From positions 1 through 42,969 of the forward strand of contig NZ_JRLF01000013.1 in NCBI RefSeq assembly GCF_001404985.1: a stretch of 42,969 nucleotides of DNA, read 5' to 3'. Below the pieces are notes generated by a model. The model saw only the letters and a program-made list of their open reading frames with translations. It ran no database searches and was not told the origin of the DNA. Below, one piece after another: positions 1-8,245 of this stretch. Position 1 is the stretch's first letter. Each line of letters begins with the position of its first letter. Source of the DNA: Flavobacterium aquidurense. Lineage in GTDB: Bacteria; Bacteroidota; Bacteroidia; Flavobacteriales; Flavobacteriaceae. The position numbers and the translations under genes are program-made.

Positions 1-15
1 TAGATTATATTGATA

Positions 16-2133
16 TTATTTTTTTACCATCTCAGCAAGAATTTCAATTTCTCGCTCTGAAGCATTTTTTGGTGGATTTGAATACAATTTCAAAATTTCA
101 TCTTCAAATTGATTTTTCAAACTTAAATCTTCTATGTCTCTTAAATTTAAAAGTGCCTTAGATCTCACATAAGTCGACTCACTTCTAAGAGACATCGTAT
201 ATAATTTTTTAATATCATCTTCTTCGAAATCCTTAGATTTCAAAATTGAATACTTCAAAATAAACTGAGCAAATAACAATGATCCCTTATTATTGTTGAT
301 ATTCTTCTTTAATGAATTTTGTAATAAAGAAAAACTCGAAACATTTTTAATACTCTCCCCTATTGCACTTTCAATTGCAATACGTTCCGGTTTGGTCTCA
401 ACTTTAAAGTATTTGTTTATATCTTTTAAAGAATTATTGATACTGTTTTCTTCTTTTTTACCTTTTTCTTCCCAGGCATCTTTAAGTCCAACAGTTTTGT
501 TAAATACTAATTTTGAAGTAGTTGAATCTTTATCAACAGTAAAATAACCTAAACGTTGAAACTGAAATTTATCTTCGTTTTGCGCTGTTGATAAACTTGG
601 TTCAACAAAACCAGTGATAATTTCTAAGGACTTAGGATTCACAAAATCTAAGAAATTTTTGTCTTTATAACTGTCCGGAGCTTCATCTGTAAACAAACGA
701 TCATACATACGAACTTCAGCCTCAATTGCGTGTGAAATAGAAACCCAATGCAATGTTCCGGATACTTTTCTTTGACTTGCTTCTGTCCCACTTCCACTCA
801 AAGAATCCGTATCATAAGTTACATGAATCTCTGTAATATTTCCTTCGGAATCTTTTATAACACTTTCACCTTTAATAATATAAGCATTTTTAAGACGTAC
901 TTCTTTTCCTAAAGTCAAACGGAAAAACTTCGCAGGAGCTTCTTCAAGAAAGTCTTCTCTTTCGATATATAATTCACGAGAAAAAGGTACTTTCCTAAAA
1001 CCGGCACTTTCATCTTCCTGATTATTTTCGGCTTCCAACCACTCTTCTTTTCCTTCAGGATAATTTGTAATTACCAGTTTTACAGGATCTAAAACAGCCA
1101 TTACACGAGGTGCAATTTTGTTCAAATCTTCACGAATACAAAACTCCAAAACGGATACATTTATCAAATTATCACGTTTTGCAATTCCGGTTGTATTGGC
1201 AAAATTACGTAATGATGCAGCGGTATAACCACGTCTTCTTAATCCTGAAATAGTAGACATTCTTGGATCATCCCAACCGTTAACATGCTTTTCCTTAACT
1301 AGTTGCTGTAATTTTCTTTTACTAACAACAGTATGTGATAAGTTACGTCTTGCAAATTCTCTTTGCTTTGGACGTAGTTTATTTTCGTCTAAAATCTGAT
1401 CTAAAAACCAATCGTATAATTCACGATGAGGCAAGAATTCAAGTGTACAGAATGAATGTGAAATTCCTTCTAAATAATCACTTTGTCCGTGTGCCCAATC
1501 ATACATTGGATAAATTTTCCAGGAATCACCAGTTCTGTGATGTTCTTTATGTAAAATTCTGTACATAATAGGATCACGCATCAACATATTAGTTGATTTC
1601 ATGTCAATTTTTGCACGAAGAATATGAGTTCCAGCCTCAAATTCACCATTTTTCATTCTTTCAAATAATCCTAAATTTTCTTCAACAGAACGATTTCTAT
1701 ACGGGCTATCAGTTCCAATTGTAGATGGAGTTCCTTTTTGAATTGCCATATCTTCAGAAGATTGGCTATCAACATATGCTTTATCTTTTTTAATTAATAA
1801 AACTGCCCAATCATACAATTGTTGGAAATAATCTGAAGCATAACGTTCTTCTGACCAGGTATAACCCAACCATTCAACATCTTTTTTAATGGCGTCAACA
1901 AATTCCTGTTCTTCTTTTTCTGGGTTTGTATCATCAAAACGTAAATTTACAGGAGATTGATAATCAAGTCCTAAACCAAAATTTAATGCAATAGAACTTG
2001 CATGACCAATATGTAAATAACCATTTGGTTCCGGTGGAAAACGAAAGTGAAGTTTGCTTTGTGACAGACCTGATTTAAGATCTTCTTCTATGATTTGTTC
2101 AATAAAATTGAGTGATTTCTCTTCTGATGCCAT
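16..2133 (-). CDS. glnS: Glutaminyl-tRNA synthetase with C-terminal extension
   Basis: Charges tRNA-Gln with glutamine in the cytoplasm. The 705-residue protein has the class I signature HIGH at residues 41-44 inside PPEPNGYLHIGH, and the GlnRS form of the KMSKS loop, VVSKRK, at 269-274. The catalytic and anticodon-binding beta-barrel parts end near residue 556 (FNKTVGLKDAWEEKGKK), where bacterial GlnRS (about 550-560 residues) normally stops. About 150 further residues follow, lysine- and glutamate-rich and apparently helical. I do not recognise them; they do not look like the YqeY-type tail of Deinococcus GlnRS. The start is the ATG at 2131-2133. A TAnnTTTG-like -7 box for this strand (TATCTTTG, plus-strand 2153-2160) lies just upstream. 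It is transcribed divergently from folB. The identity is secure; only the role of the tail is open. Confidence 0.96.
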   Translation of the reverse strand: MASEEKSLNFIEQIIEEDLKSGLSQSKLHFRFPPEPNGYLHIGHASSIALNFGLGLDYQSPVNLRFDDTNPEKEEQEFVDAIKKDVEWLGYTWSEERYASDYFQQLYDWAVLLIKKDKAYVDSQSSEDMAIQKGTPSTIGTDSPYRNRSVEENLGLFERMKNGEFEAGTHILRAKIDMKSTNMLMRDPIMYRILHKEHHRTGDSWKIYPMYDWAHGQSDYLEGISHSFCTLEFLPHRELYDWFLDQILDENKLRPKQREFARRNLSHTVVSKRKLQQLVKEKHVNGWDDPRMSTISGLRRRGYTAASLRNFANTTGIAKRDNLINVSVLEFCIREDLNKIAPRVMAVLDPVKLVITNYPEGKEEWLEAENNQEDESAGFRKVPFSRELYIEREDFLEEAPAKFFRLTLGKEVRLKNAYIIKGESVIKDSEGNITEIHVTYDTDSLSGSGTEASQRKVSGTLHWVSISHAIEAEVRMYDRLFTDEAPDSYKDKNFLDFVNPKSLEIITGFVEPSLSTAQNEDKFQFQRLGYFTVDKDSTTSKLVFNKTVGLKDAWEEKGKKEENSINNSLKDINKYFKVETKPERIAIESAIGESIKNVSSFSLLQNSLKKNINNNKGSLLFAQFILKYSILKSKDFEEDDIKKLYTMSLRSESTYVRSKALLNLRDIEDLSLKNQFEDEILKLYSNPPKNASEREIEILAEMVKK

Positions 2134-2174
2134 TATTTTATAGTAATTTTAGCAAAGATAAAAAAAAGGTTTCA

Positions 2175-2216
2175 GGTTTCAGGTTTAAAGTTACTTAACT
2201 GGCGTTAAACCTGAAA
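2175..2216. repeat. Inverted repeat between glnS and folB
   Basis: Perfect 13-bp arms (gtttcaggtttaa at 2175-2187 and its reverse complement at 2204-2216) around a 16-nt loop. The left arm continues a direct repeat of gtttcag at about 2168-2181. It sits between the divergent glnS and folB starts, so it could act in either 5' leader. It could also be a dispersed intergenic repeat. Confidence 0.6.
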
Positions 2217-2240
2217 CTTTAAACTTGAAACAACAAGAAA

Positions 2241-2600
2241 ATGGGAGTTATTAAACTAAAAAATATCCGTACTTTTTCCTACCACGGATGTTTAATTGAA
2301 GAAGGAAAAATTGGATCTGATTACACTGTTGATCTAAAAATTAAAACCAATTTACAAAAATCAGCACAAACAGATCATCTTTTAGATACTGTTGACTATG
2401 TTCATTTGAACAAAATTGTTACCGAAGAAATGGCAATTCGTTCCCATTTATTAGAACATGTAGCCAAAAGAATCAATATTCGTGTACTTGCCGAAATAGA
2501 AATGATAGAAAAAACAACAGTTTGGGTTTCTAAAATAAATCCTCCTATTGGTGGTGATGTTGAATCAGTTACTATAAAAATGACCGAAAATAGAAAGTAA
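2241..2600 (+). CDS. folB: Dihydroneopterin aldolase
   Basis: Converts 7,8-dihydroneopterin to 6-hydroxymethyl-7,8-dihydropterin and glycolaldehyde in folate synthesis. The 119 residues match the usual size of FolB. Family features are visible: the N-terminal strand IKLKNIRTFSYHGCLIEEG with the active-site region YHG(C)xxEE, DTVDYVHLNKIVTE in the middle, HLLEHVAKRI, and the C-terminal strand VWVSKINPPIGGDVESVTI. The ATG at 2241 gives the conserved N-terminus. It stands alone between divergent glnS and the tRNA gene. Confidence 0.93.
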   Translation: MGVIKLKNIRTFSYHGCLIEEGKIGSDYTVDLKIKTNLQKSAQTDHLLDTVDYVHLNKIVTEEMAIRSHLLEHVAKRINIRVLAEIEMIEKTTVWVSKINPPIGGDVESVTIKMTENRK

Positions 2601-2647
2601 TTCTTAAAATTAAAAAGCTAATTTTTAAAAATACTTCATTTTAATCT

Positions 2648-2677
2648 TTTGAAATTTAAAGATTTTAGTTACTTTTG
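2648..2677 (+). promoter_or_regulatory. Bacteroidota-type promoter of the tRNA-Cys gene
   Basis: TTTG at 2648-2651, an 18-nt spacer, then TACTTTTG at 2670-2677, which fits the Bacteroidota consensus TTTG-N17-23-TAnnTTTG. Transcription would begin near 2684, about 10 nt before the mature tRNA 5' end at 2694. Confidence 0.8.
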
Positions 2678-2693
2678 CCATCCGTTCAACTAC

Positions 2694-2764
2694 GGCGTCG
2701 TGGCCGAGCGGCTAGGCTGGGCTCTGCAAAAGCTCCTACTCCGGTTCGAATCCGGACGATGCCT
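2694..2764 (+). tRNA. tRNA-Cys (anticodon GCA)
   Basis: Complete cloverleaf read by eye. The acceptor stem is 2694-2700 with 2757-2763 (seven pairs, one G-U). The D-stem is GCC/GGC. The anticodon stem is 2719-2723 with 2731-2735, with loop CTGCAAA and anticodon GCA at 2726-2728. The T-arm holds TTCGAAT flanked by TCCGG/CCGGA. The discriminator base at 2764 is U, the identity base expected for tRNA-Cys. CCA is not encoded. A strong promoter precedes it and a hairpin plus T-run follows, so it is a single-gene unit. Confidence 0.97.
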
Positions 2765-2765
2765 C

Positions 2766-2798
2766 AAAAACCTTCAAGGAAACTTGGAGGTTTTTTTT
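2766..2798 (+). terminator. Rho-independent terminator of tRNA-Cys
   Basis: aaaccttcaag pairs with cttggaggttt (one G-U) across a short gaaa-type loop, followed by a run of eight T. It begins within two bases of the tRNA 3' end. Confidence 0.85.
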
Positions 2799-2881
2799 AT
2801 GGTTAATTTTCCACAAACTGCTCGGAAAACTAAATGAGATTAATTCGTTCATCGCAGGGATTAAATTACACTTATAAACAT

Positions 2882-2908
2882 AAAAAAACCTCTGAAATAC
2901 AGAGGTTT
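2882..2908 (-). terminator. Terminator after the LysE-type gene
   Basis: Perfect 9-bp stem aaacctctg/cagaggttt (2886-2894 and 2900-2908) with a 5-nt loop. On the minus strand it is followed by seven T. It lies 28 bp beyond the stop of the LysE-family gene. Confidence 0.8.
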
Positions 2909-2935
2909 AAATGTATATTTTTGAGTTATTAACAA

Positions 2936-3613
2936 CTACTTTTCAATCTTTTCAAAGGCATTTCGAACCATTTCTTTCTCTTTTGGAAACCAACCCTGAG
3001 TTATTAACACCAGTCCAAAAACCATTAAAACAATACTAATAGCTTTTTTTATCTTAAGAATATTAGTTGGAGTCATTTTAGATTTTAACTGTTTGGCTAA
3101 TAATATTTTAATACAATCTACTAGTAAATATGTTATAATAACTGCCGTAAAAAAAGTAAACATTCTTGAGTTTTGCATTTCTAATTTTGGTCCTACAGAT
3201 ATGATAACTGCAAGCCAGAAACCTAATACACCAATGTTGATAACATTAAGTAAAAAGCCTTTTATAAACAAACTGCCGTAATTTCTTTTGATGATGTCAC
3301 GATCAATTTCTTCATCATCAATTTTTTCTTCATTTTTTAATCTTACAAAAGAGATTATACCGTAAGCCAGCATAATAATTCCGCCAAAAATAAAGAGTGC
3401 AGGTTTATCCTTTAAACTCTGAATAAGTCTGTAACTTCCTAAATAAGCAATTCCTATAAAAAAAATATCACCTAATACTACACCAAGATCAAAAACTATT
3501 GCAGCTCTGAATCCTTTTGTAATACTGGTTTCCAGTAGTATAAAAAATACTGGACCTACCATAAAACTTAGAAAAAGTCCCCATGGCAGTCCAGCCAAAA
3601 TATCATTTATCAT
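2936..3613 (-). CDS. LysE/RhtB-family exporter
   Basis: Inner-membrane exporter of the LysE/RhtB amino-acid efflux superfamily, 225 residues and about six hydrophobic segments. The N-terminus (GLPWGLFLSFMVGPVFFILLETSITKGFRAAIVFDLGVVLGD) carries the family pattern GPxxF followed by a GxxxG/D-rich second helix. There is a charged cytoplasmic loop at about 114-130 (NEEKIDDEEIDRD). The substrate cannot be read from sequence. The ATG at 3611-3613 leaves 14 bp to the head-GIN gene upstream on the same strand, so the two may be cotranscribed. It ends at its own terminator. Confidence 0.85.
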   Translation of the reverse strand: MINDILAGLPWGLFLSFMVGPVFFILLETSITKGFRAAIVFDLGVVLGDIFFIGIAYLGSYRLIQSLKDKPALFIFGGIIMLAYGIISFVRLKNEEKIDDEEIDRDIIKRNYGSLFIKGFLLNVINIGVLGFWLAVIISVGPKLEMQNSRMFTFFTAVIITYLLVDCIKILLAKQLKSKMTPTNILKIKKAISIVLMVFGLVLITQGWFPKEKEMVRNAFEKIEK

Positions 3614-3627
3614 TCAAATACGATTTC

Positions 3628-4296
3628 TTATTTTACTTCTTCGATTTTACCTCCAAAAACTGTTTTCTGATTAATTTGTTTTGGTTTACCATAAATGTAA
3701 ATAGAGCCTCCTGCGCTTACTTTTGCATCAACTAAGGTCGAAGCATTCACATCTGCTTTTCCGCCCGCAGAAACGCTTACTTTAGTCTGAGACGTGGATA
3801 ATTTACTTCCAAGGAAATATCCGCCAGCTCCTAAACTTGCATCAAGATTATCTGCTTTACCAGTTGCAATAATTTCTCCACCAGAAACTGAACTTACTTT
3901 AAGTTTATCAACATCTAAATCTACATTGATCTTACCGCCTTCTTGTGCACTCACTTTAAACGAAGTAGCTTTTAATGTTTCGTTACTTGTAACTTCTGCA
4001 CCTTCATTAACATCAATCAATTCAATGTGTTTATAATACAAAGTTACCTCAAGATCATTTCCAGATAAAAGTTTAGGAAAAGGCATTCTTATTTTTAAAA
4101 TACCATTTTTATTAACAGCTTCTAATTCTGCTTCCCTTGCTCCTTTTATAACCAATTTATTTTCAGATGACTGAACTAATTTTACACTTAATTTATCATA
4201 AACTTTAACCGTATCAAAATCACCTAATTCTTTGGTAACCTGACCAAAAGACATTTGAACAAATAAAATTGCAGCTCCTATAATTAACTTTTTCAT
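3628..4296 (-). CDS. Secreted head-GIN (DUF2807) domain protein
   Basis: 222 residues starting with a signal peptide (MKKLIIGAAILFVQMSFG, cleavage near residue 19). The rest is a putative auto-transporter adhesin head GIN domain (DUF2807): a beta-helix of repeats such as VSAQEGGKINVDLDVDKLKVSSVSGG and SVSAGGKADVNAS. It opens with the family's typical GDFDTVKVYDKLSVKLVQSSENKLVIKG. It is exported, probably periplasmic or surface-located, and no enzymatic role is implied. It lies 24 bp from the rnr stop and 14 bp before the LysE-type gene on the same strand, so rnr, this gene and lysE-like may form one transcript. Confidence 0.85.
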   Translation of the reverse strand: MKKLIIGAAILFVQMSFGQVTKELGDFDTVKVYDKLSVKLVQSSENKLVIKGAREAELEAVNKNGILKIRMPFPKLLSGNDLEVTLYYKHIELIDVNEGAEVTSNETLKATSFKVSAQEGGKINVDLDVDKLKVSSVSGGEIIATGKADNLDASLGAGGYFLGSKLSTSQTKVSVSAGGKADVNASTLVDAKVSAGGSIYIYGKPKQINQKTVFGGKIEEVK

Positions 4297-4320
4297 ACTT
4301 TTATTTTTTAAATTAAACTT

Positions 4321-6501
4321 CTATTCTGCTCTTCTCAAAAAATGGAAATCCAGTTGTTTTTTAACTAAATCGGCATTTTTAACCTTTACATATATTTCAT
4401 CTCCAAGTTGTAAAATACTATTTGAAGTTGCCCCTACTAAAGCATATTGCTTTTCATCGAAGGTATAATAATCATCTTTTATTTCTCTGATTCTTACCAT
4501 TCCTTCGCATTTGTTTGAAACAATTTCAACATAAATTCCCCATTCGGTAACACCGGAAATAACTCCAAGAAATTCTTCGTCCTGGTGATCCTGCATGTAT
4601 TTAACCTGCATGTATTTAATACTGTCTCGTTCAGCATTCGTGGCTAAACTTTCCATATTCGAACAATGTAAACACTTTGTTTCATAAACTTCTTCATCTA
4701 CAGAAGCTCCATTATCCAGGTAATATTGCAGCAAACGATGTACCATAACATCCGGATAACGACGAATTGGTGAAGTAAAATGGCTGTAATAATCAAAAGC
4801 TAAACCATAATGGCCAATATTTTCTGTCGAATATTTGGCTTTGCTCATACTTCTAATAGCAAGAGTATCAATTAAATTTTGCTCTTTTTTACCATTTACT
4901 TCTTCCATCAAAGCATTCAATGATTTCGAAATATCGCCTTTGTTTCTAAAATCTATTTTATAACCAAATTTAGCAATTACGGTTTGCATTGCAATTAATT
5001 TGTCTTCATTTGGTTCATCGTGAATCCTGTAAACAAATGTTTTCTTCTGTTTCCCAATGTATTCAGCCACTTTTCTATTGGCCAAAAGCATGAATTCTTC
5101 AATAAGATGATTCGCATCTTTAGAAACTTTAAAATAAACTCCTTCCGGTTCACCTTCTGCATCAAGATTAAACTTCACTTCGACTTTATCGAAAGAAATA
5201 GCGCCATTTGCCATTCTTTTCTTTCTTAGAATCTTAGCCAATTCATCTAATTTTAGAGTAGCATTTGTAATTTCATCAGAAACAGTATATGATTCTCCGG
5301 TAATTGAAATATCAACCGGAATTGTACTGTCTTTTGTTTCAATGATATATTGTGCTTCTTCGTATGCAAATCGCTGATCTGAATAAATTACTGTCCTGCC
5401 AAACCATTGGTTGATCACTTGTGCGTTTTCTGAAACTTCAAAAATAGCTGAGAACGTATATTTCTCTTCATTTGGACGTAATGAACAGGCAAAATTAGAC
5501 AAAACTTCCGGAAGCATTGGCACTACTCTGTCTACTAAATAAACTGAAGTTGCCCGTTGATACGCTTCATCATCTAAGATTGTACCTTCTTCAAGATAAT
5601 ACGAAACATCGGCAATATGAATACCAATTTCGTAATTTCCATTCTCTAACTTATTGAATGACAAGGCATCATCAAAATCTTTTGCATCTTTTGGATCTAT
5701 CGTAAACGTAAGTGTATCACGCATATCACGACGTTTTGCAATCTCAGATTCCTGAATCGAGGTATCAATTTTTTGTGCATAAACCTCTACTTCTACCGGA
5801 AAATCTGATGGCAAACCGTATTCAGCCAAAATAGCATGAATCTCTGTATTATGTTCTCCAGGTTTTCCTAAAACTTTTATAACAGAACCAAATGGACTAT
5901 CAGCTCTTTTAGGCCAGTCTTCGATCGTAACTAAAACAACATCACCATTTTCTGCTTCTCCAAATTTATCTTTTGGGATAAAAATATCAGTATACATTTT
6001 AGGATTTGCTGTAGAAACAAAAGCAAAATTGGGTTGAATATCAATTACACCAACAAATTCTGTTTTATTTCTTTCTATAACTTCAATTACTTCACCTTCA
6101 GGTCTTTTACCTTTTCTTCTGTTATAAACGTAAACTTTTACTTTGTCTTTGTCCAGCGCACGATTCAAATTATTGGTCGGGATAAAAACATCTTCACTAA
6201 AATCAGGACAAATAAAATATGCCGTTTTTCTACTGGTCATATCAATTGTTCCTTCGTAATAATCCTGACTTTCGGCTTTTACTAAATATTTTCCAGGTTC
6301 AGATTCTATTATTTTTTTTGAAGCAGCCAGTATTTTTAAATCTTTTATAATCTGGTTTCTGCTTTTTGTATCGTCAAGTTCAAGCTTTGCTCCTATTTGT
6401 TTGTAATTAAATGCTTTATTAGGACTTTGCGATAAAATTTTTATTATTTTATTCGAGAAATCTTTCTCATTTTTTATCGGCTTTCTAATTTTCTTACTCA
6501 T
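4321..6501 (-). CDS. rnr: Ribonuclease R
   Basis: 3'-5' exoribonuclease of the RNase II/R family that degrades structured RNA. The 726 residues run in the expected order: an N-terminal winged-helix region (about 10-75), cold-shock-type OB domains (about 80-240), and an RNB catalytic domain opening with TIDPKDAKDFDDALS (about 267-281), whose aspartates bind the metal ions. The RNB domain holds ADVSYYLEEG and FTSPIRRYPDVMVHR, and a C-terminal S1 domain covers about 640-715 (FLGVISGVTEWGIYVEI). The start is the ATG at 6499-6501. No catalytic residue looks lost. Confidence 0.96.
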   Translation of the reverse strand: MSKKIRKPIKNEKDFSNKIIKILSQSPNKAFNYKQIGAKLELDDTKSRNQIIKDLKILAASKKIIESEPGKYLVKAESQDYYEGTIDMTSRKTAYFICPDFSEDVFIPTNNLNRALDKDKVKVYVYNRRKGKRPEGEVIEVIERNKTEFVGVIDIQPNFAFVSTANPKMYTDIFIPKDKFGEAENGDVVLVTIEDWPKRADSPFGSVIKVLGKPGEHNTEIHAILAEYGLPSDFPVEVEVYAQKIDTSIQESEIAKRRDMRDTLTFTIDPKDAKDFDDALSFNKLENGNYEIGIHIADVSYYLEEGTILDDEAYQRATSVYLVDRVVPMLPEVLSNFACSLRPNEEKYTFSAIFEVSENAQVINQWFGRTVIYSDQRFAYEEAQYIIETKDSTIPVDISITGESYTVSDEITNATLKLDELAKILRKKRMANGAISFDKVEVKFNLDAEGEPEGVYFKVSKDANHLIEEFMLLANRKVAEYIGKQKKTFVYRIHDEPNEDKLIAMQTVIAKFGYKIDFRNKGDISKSLNALMEEVNGKKEQNLIDTLAIRSMSKAKYSTENIGHYGLAFDYYSHFTSPIRRYPDVMVHRLLQYYLDNGASVDEEVYETKCLHCSNMESLATNAERDSIKYMQVKYMQDHQDEEFLGVISGVTEWGIYVEIVSNKCEGMVRIREIKDDYYTFDEKQYALVGATSNSILQLGDEIYVKVKNADLVKKQLDFHFLRRAE

Positions 6502-6608
6502 ATATCTTTTCTTAAAAAGTTAAAATTACAAATAAGATATCAGATTATAGATTTTAACAAATAAATTATTAAAAATATAACTTTCGTATATTTACAAAAA
6601 GACCTAAT

Positions 6609-6842
6609 ATGGAAAGCTTTAAAACCATTGCAGTATTCAATTATCAGCACGAAACAGTCGTTCTCAAACACTTATTAGAGCAAGAGCAAATTCCATATTA
6701 TTTTGAAAACGAAATGACCCTTTCAGTTGTTCCAATGTATACAACGGCACTGGGTGGAATCAAACTCAAAGTTCATCCAAACGATTTCGACGAAGTTCAG
6801 CAAATTCTAGACAATCTTAATAACCCTCTCAAAATTGTTTGA
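6609..6842 (+). CDS. DUF2007-type small protein
   Basis: 77 residues resembling the DUF2007 (putative signal-transducing) family. The pattern is an N-terminal strand (FKTIAVFNYQHE), a helix (TVVLKHLLEQEQIPYYFENE), a glycine-containing strand (GGIKLKVHPNDFDEVQQILDNL) and a short end. This is a ferredoxin-like small fold, probably cytoplasmic. It is divergent from rnr with a 107-bp gap and is the last gene before the long noncoding stretch. Its biochemical role is not known. Confidence 0.75.
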   Translation: MESFKTIAVFNYQHETVVLKHLLEQEQIPYYFENEMTLSVVPMYTTALGGIKLKVHPNDFDEVQQILDNLNNPLKIV

Positions 6843-7474
6843 ATCGATCTATTTTTTCAATTTCAAAAAATATTTTTTCTTTTTAAACTTTCAAAGTTGT
6901 CAACATATATTAAATACAACAAAAAGAAAAATTTAAATTAAATTAATTTTTGGTTGTTATTATAGCTTGTTAATATGTGCTATAAATTTATTTTTAAAAG
7001 CATTGAAATGAAGTTTCTCTTAGTTATCTTGAGTTATCAACATACTTATATTTAGTTAAAGGATTAATTTATAAGCGTTTTAGTATTTTAATTAACAACG
7101 GTTGACAACCAAAAAACAATTGATTTTGTAGATAAGTTGATAGGTTGATTTTTGTTGAAAATGGCATTTTTGGTATTGATAACTTTTCTAAAAATTCATG
7201 AAACTTTATTAGGTTATTTCATTGCAGTTTTGGATTAGGTTTTTTTTTGACACAACCAAAAAAAACTTCTAATTTTCTATCCGAACTTATGAACAAATAA
7301 TGTTAATTTAAAGTTAACTGAATATCAACGAATTACGTTTTGCTATTAACATTATAAAATTTTAACAAAATAACTGCTTATTATTTATTGATTATGAGAT
7401 ACTTACAACGTTGTTAATAATGTTGATAAGTGTTAAGTTTTTGATATAAAGCTAGTTGTAATTTTACATTTTTT

Positions 7475-7577
7475 GCCACGAATTTCACGAATTTATTCGA
7501 ATTGAATTTTAGCTTTTAAAAACACTTTTGATTTTTACAAAGAACAATAATTAGTGCTAATTTGTGAAATTCGTGGC
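7475..7577. repeat. Inverted repeat element, GCCACGAATTTCAC arms
   Basis: Left arm gccacgaatttcacgaatt (7475-7493) and right arm aatttgtgaaattcgtggc (7559-7577) are reverse complements with one mismatch over 19 bp, enclosing about 65 A+T-rich bp. It lies just upstream of rpiB. It looks like a dispersed intergenic element rather than a terminator: the spacer is long and no T-run follows immediately. Confidence 0.7.
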
Positions 7578-7619
7578 TAAGTTTTTTCTAAATAGTACAC
7601 AGCTAAGAAATTCTTTAAG

Positions 7620-7627
7620 TAAATTTG
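7620..7627 (+). promoter_or_regulatory. Possible -7 box of rpiB
   Basis: TAAATTTG matches TAnnTTTG and lies 29 bp before the rpiB ATG. No clear TTTG is present at the -33 distance, so this is a partial match only. Confidence 0.5.
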
Positions 7628-7655
7628 CATAACACAACTTAATAGTATAGAAAAA

Positions 7656-8087
7656 ATGAAAATTTCGATAGGAAATGACCACGCTGGACCAGATTATAAA
7701 AAAGCAATTGTTGAAATGCTTAAAGCAAAAGGATATGAAGTAACCAATTATGGTACAGATTCTGAGGATTCTGTTGATTATCCTGATTTTGGTCATCCGG
7801 TTGCAAATGATGTATCTGAAGGTAAAGCTGATTTTGGAATCGTTATCTGCGGAAGCGGAAACGGAATTGCAATGACTGTTAATAAACACCCTAAAGTAAG
7901 AGCAGGTTTATGTTGGACTAAAGAAATTGCTTATTTAACCCGTTTACACAATGATGCAAATATTGTGAGTATTCCGGCGCGTTTTACATCTATTCCTCAA
8001 GCGGTAGAAATTGTTGAAACGTTTTTAACAACAGCTTTTGAAGGTGGAAGACACCAAAACAGAGTGAATAAAATCGCTTGTCAGTAA
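7656..8087 (+). CDS. rpiB: Ribose 5-phosphate isomerase B
   Basis: Interconverts ribose 5-phosphate and ribulose 5-phosphate in the pentose phosphate pathway. The 143 residues are typical of the RpiB/LacA/LacB family. The N-terminus MKISIGNDHAGPDYKKAIVEML carries the GNDHAG phosphate-site motif. DYPDFGHPVANDV and the active-site stretch ADFGIVICGSGNGIAMTVNKHPKVRAGLCW (catalytic Cys in ICGSGNG) follow, and EGGRHQNRVNKI closes the domain. It is a single gene with its own terminator region downstream. Confidence 0.95.
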   Translation: MKISIGNDHAGPDYKKAIVEMLKAKGYEVTNYGTDSEDSVDYPDFGHPVANDVSEGKADFGIVICGSGNGIAMTVNKHPKVRAGLCWTKEIAYLTRLHNDANIVSIPARFTSIPQAVEIVETFLTTAFEGGRHQNRVNKIACQ

Positions 8088-8138
8088 AAAGTCAAAAAAA
8101 AATCGGGTGCTCCGCACCAATAAGAATAGTAAGCCGGG

Positions 8139-8167
8139 CGGATTTTTAAAATTCATCCGGTTTTTTG
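8139..8167 (+). terminator. Probable rpiB terminator
   Basis: cggat pairs with atccg (8139-8143 and 8155-8159) around an A+T-rich self-complementary loop, followed by six T. A smaller hairpin (ggtgc-tcc-gcacc, 8106-8118) precedes it. Confidence 0.6.
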
Positions 8168-8245
8168 TTTAAATCGGTTAATTTCAGTATTTTATAAGAT
8201 TATTTTATACTTATTAACATTGTTAATATCTATATTTAAATATGG

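Larger units (their letters stand above)
6843..7655. other. Long A+T-rich noncoding stretch
   Basis: About 810 bp with no credible gene on either strand. A hand count of 6841-7440 gave 72 G and 57 C, so close to 79% A+T. It contains two exact TTATCAACA 9-mers (7034-7042 on plus; 7421-7429 on minus) and a close variant on minus (7174-7182). All are one base from the classical DnaA box TTATCCACA. Genes on the left run mainly leftward and those on the right mainly rightward. That is compatible with a replication origin but does not show one. Its last 180 bp hold an inverted repeat and the region upstream of rpiB. Confidence 0.5.

Noticed and set aside
2649..2837. 62-codon open frame across the tRNA-Cys region
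   Set aside because: It overlaps the promoter, tRNA and terminator; the frame is open by chance.
6843..7655. A riboswitch or structured RNA before rpiB
   Set aside because: No conserved riboswitch core was visible; only the inverted repeat and A+T-rich sequence are present.
7557..7889. 110-codon minus-strand frame over the rpiB start
   Set aside because: It is opposite a well-identified rpiB and has the low-complexity makeup of an antisense frame.
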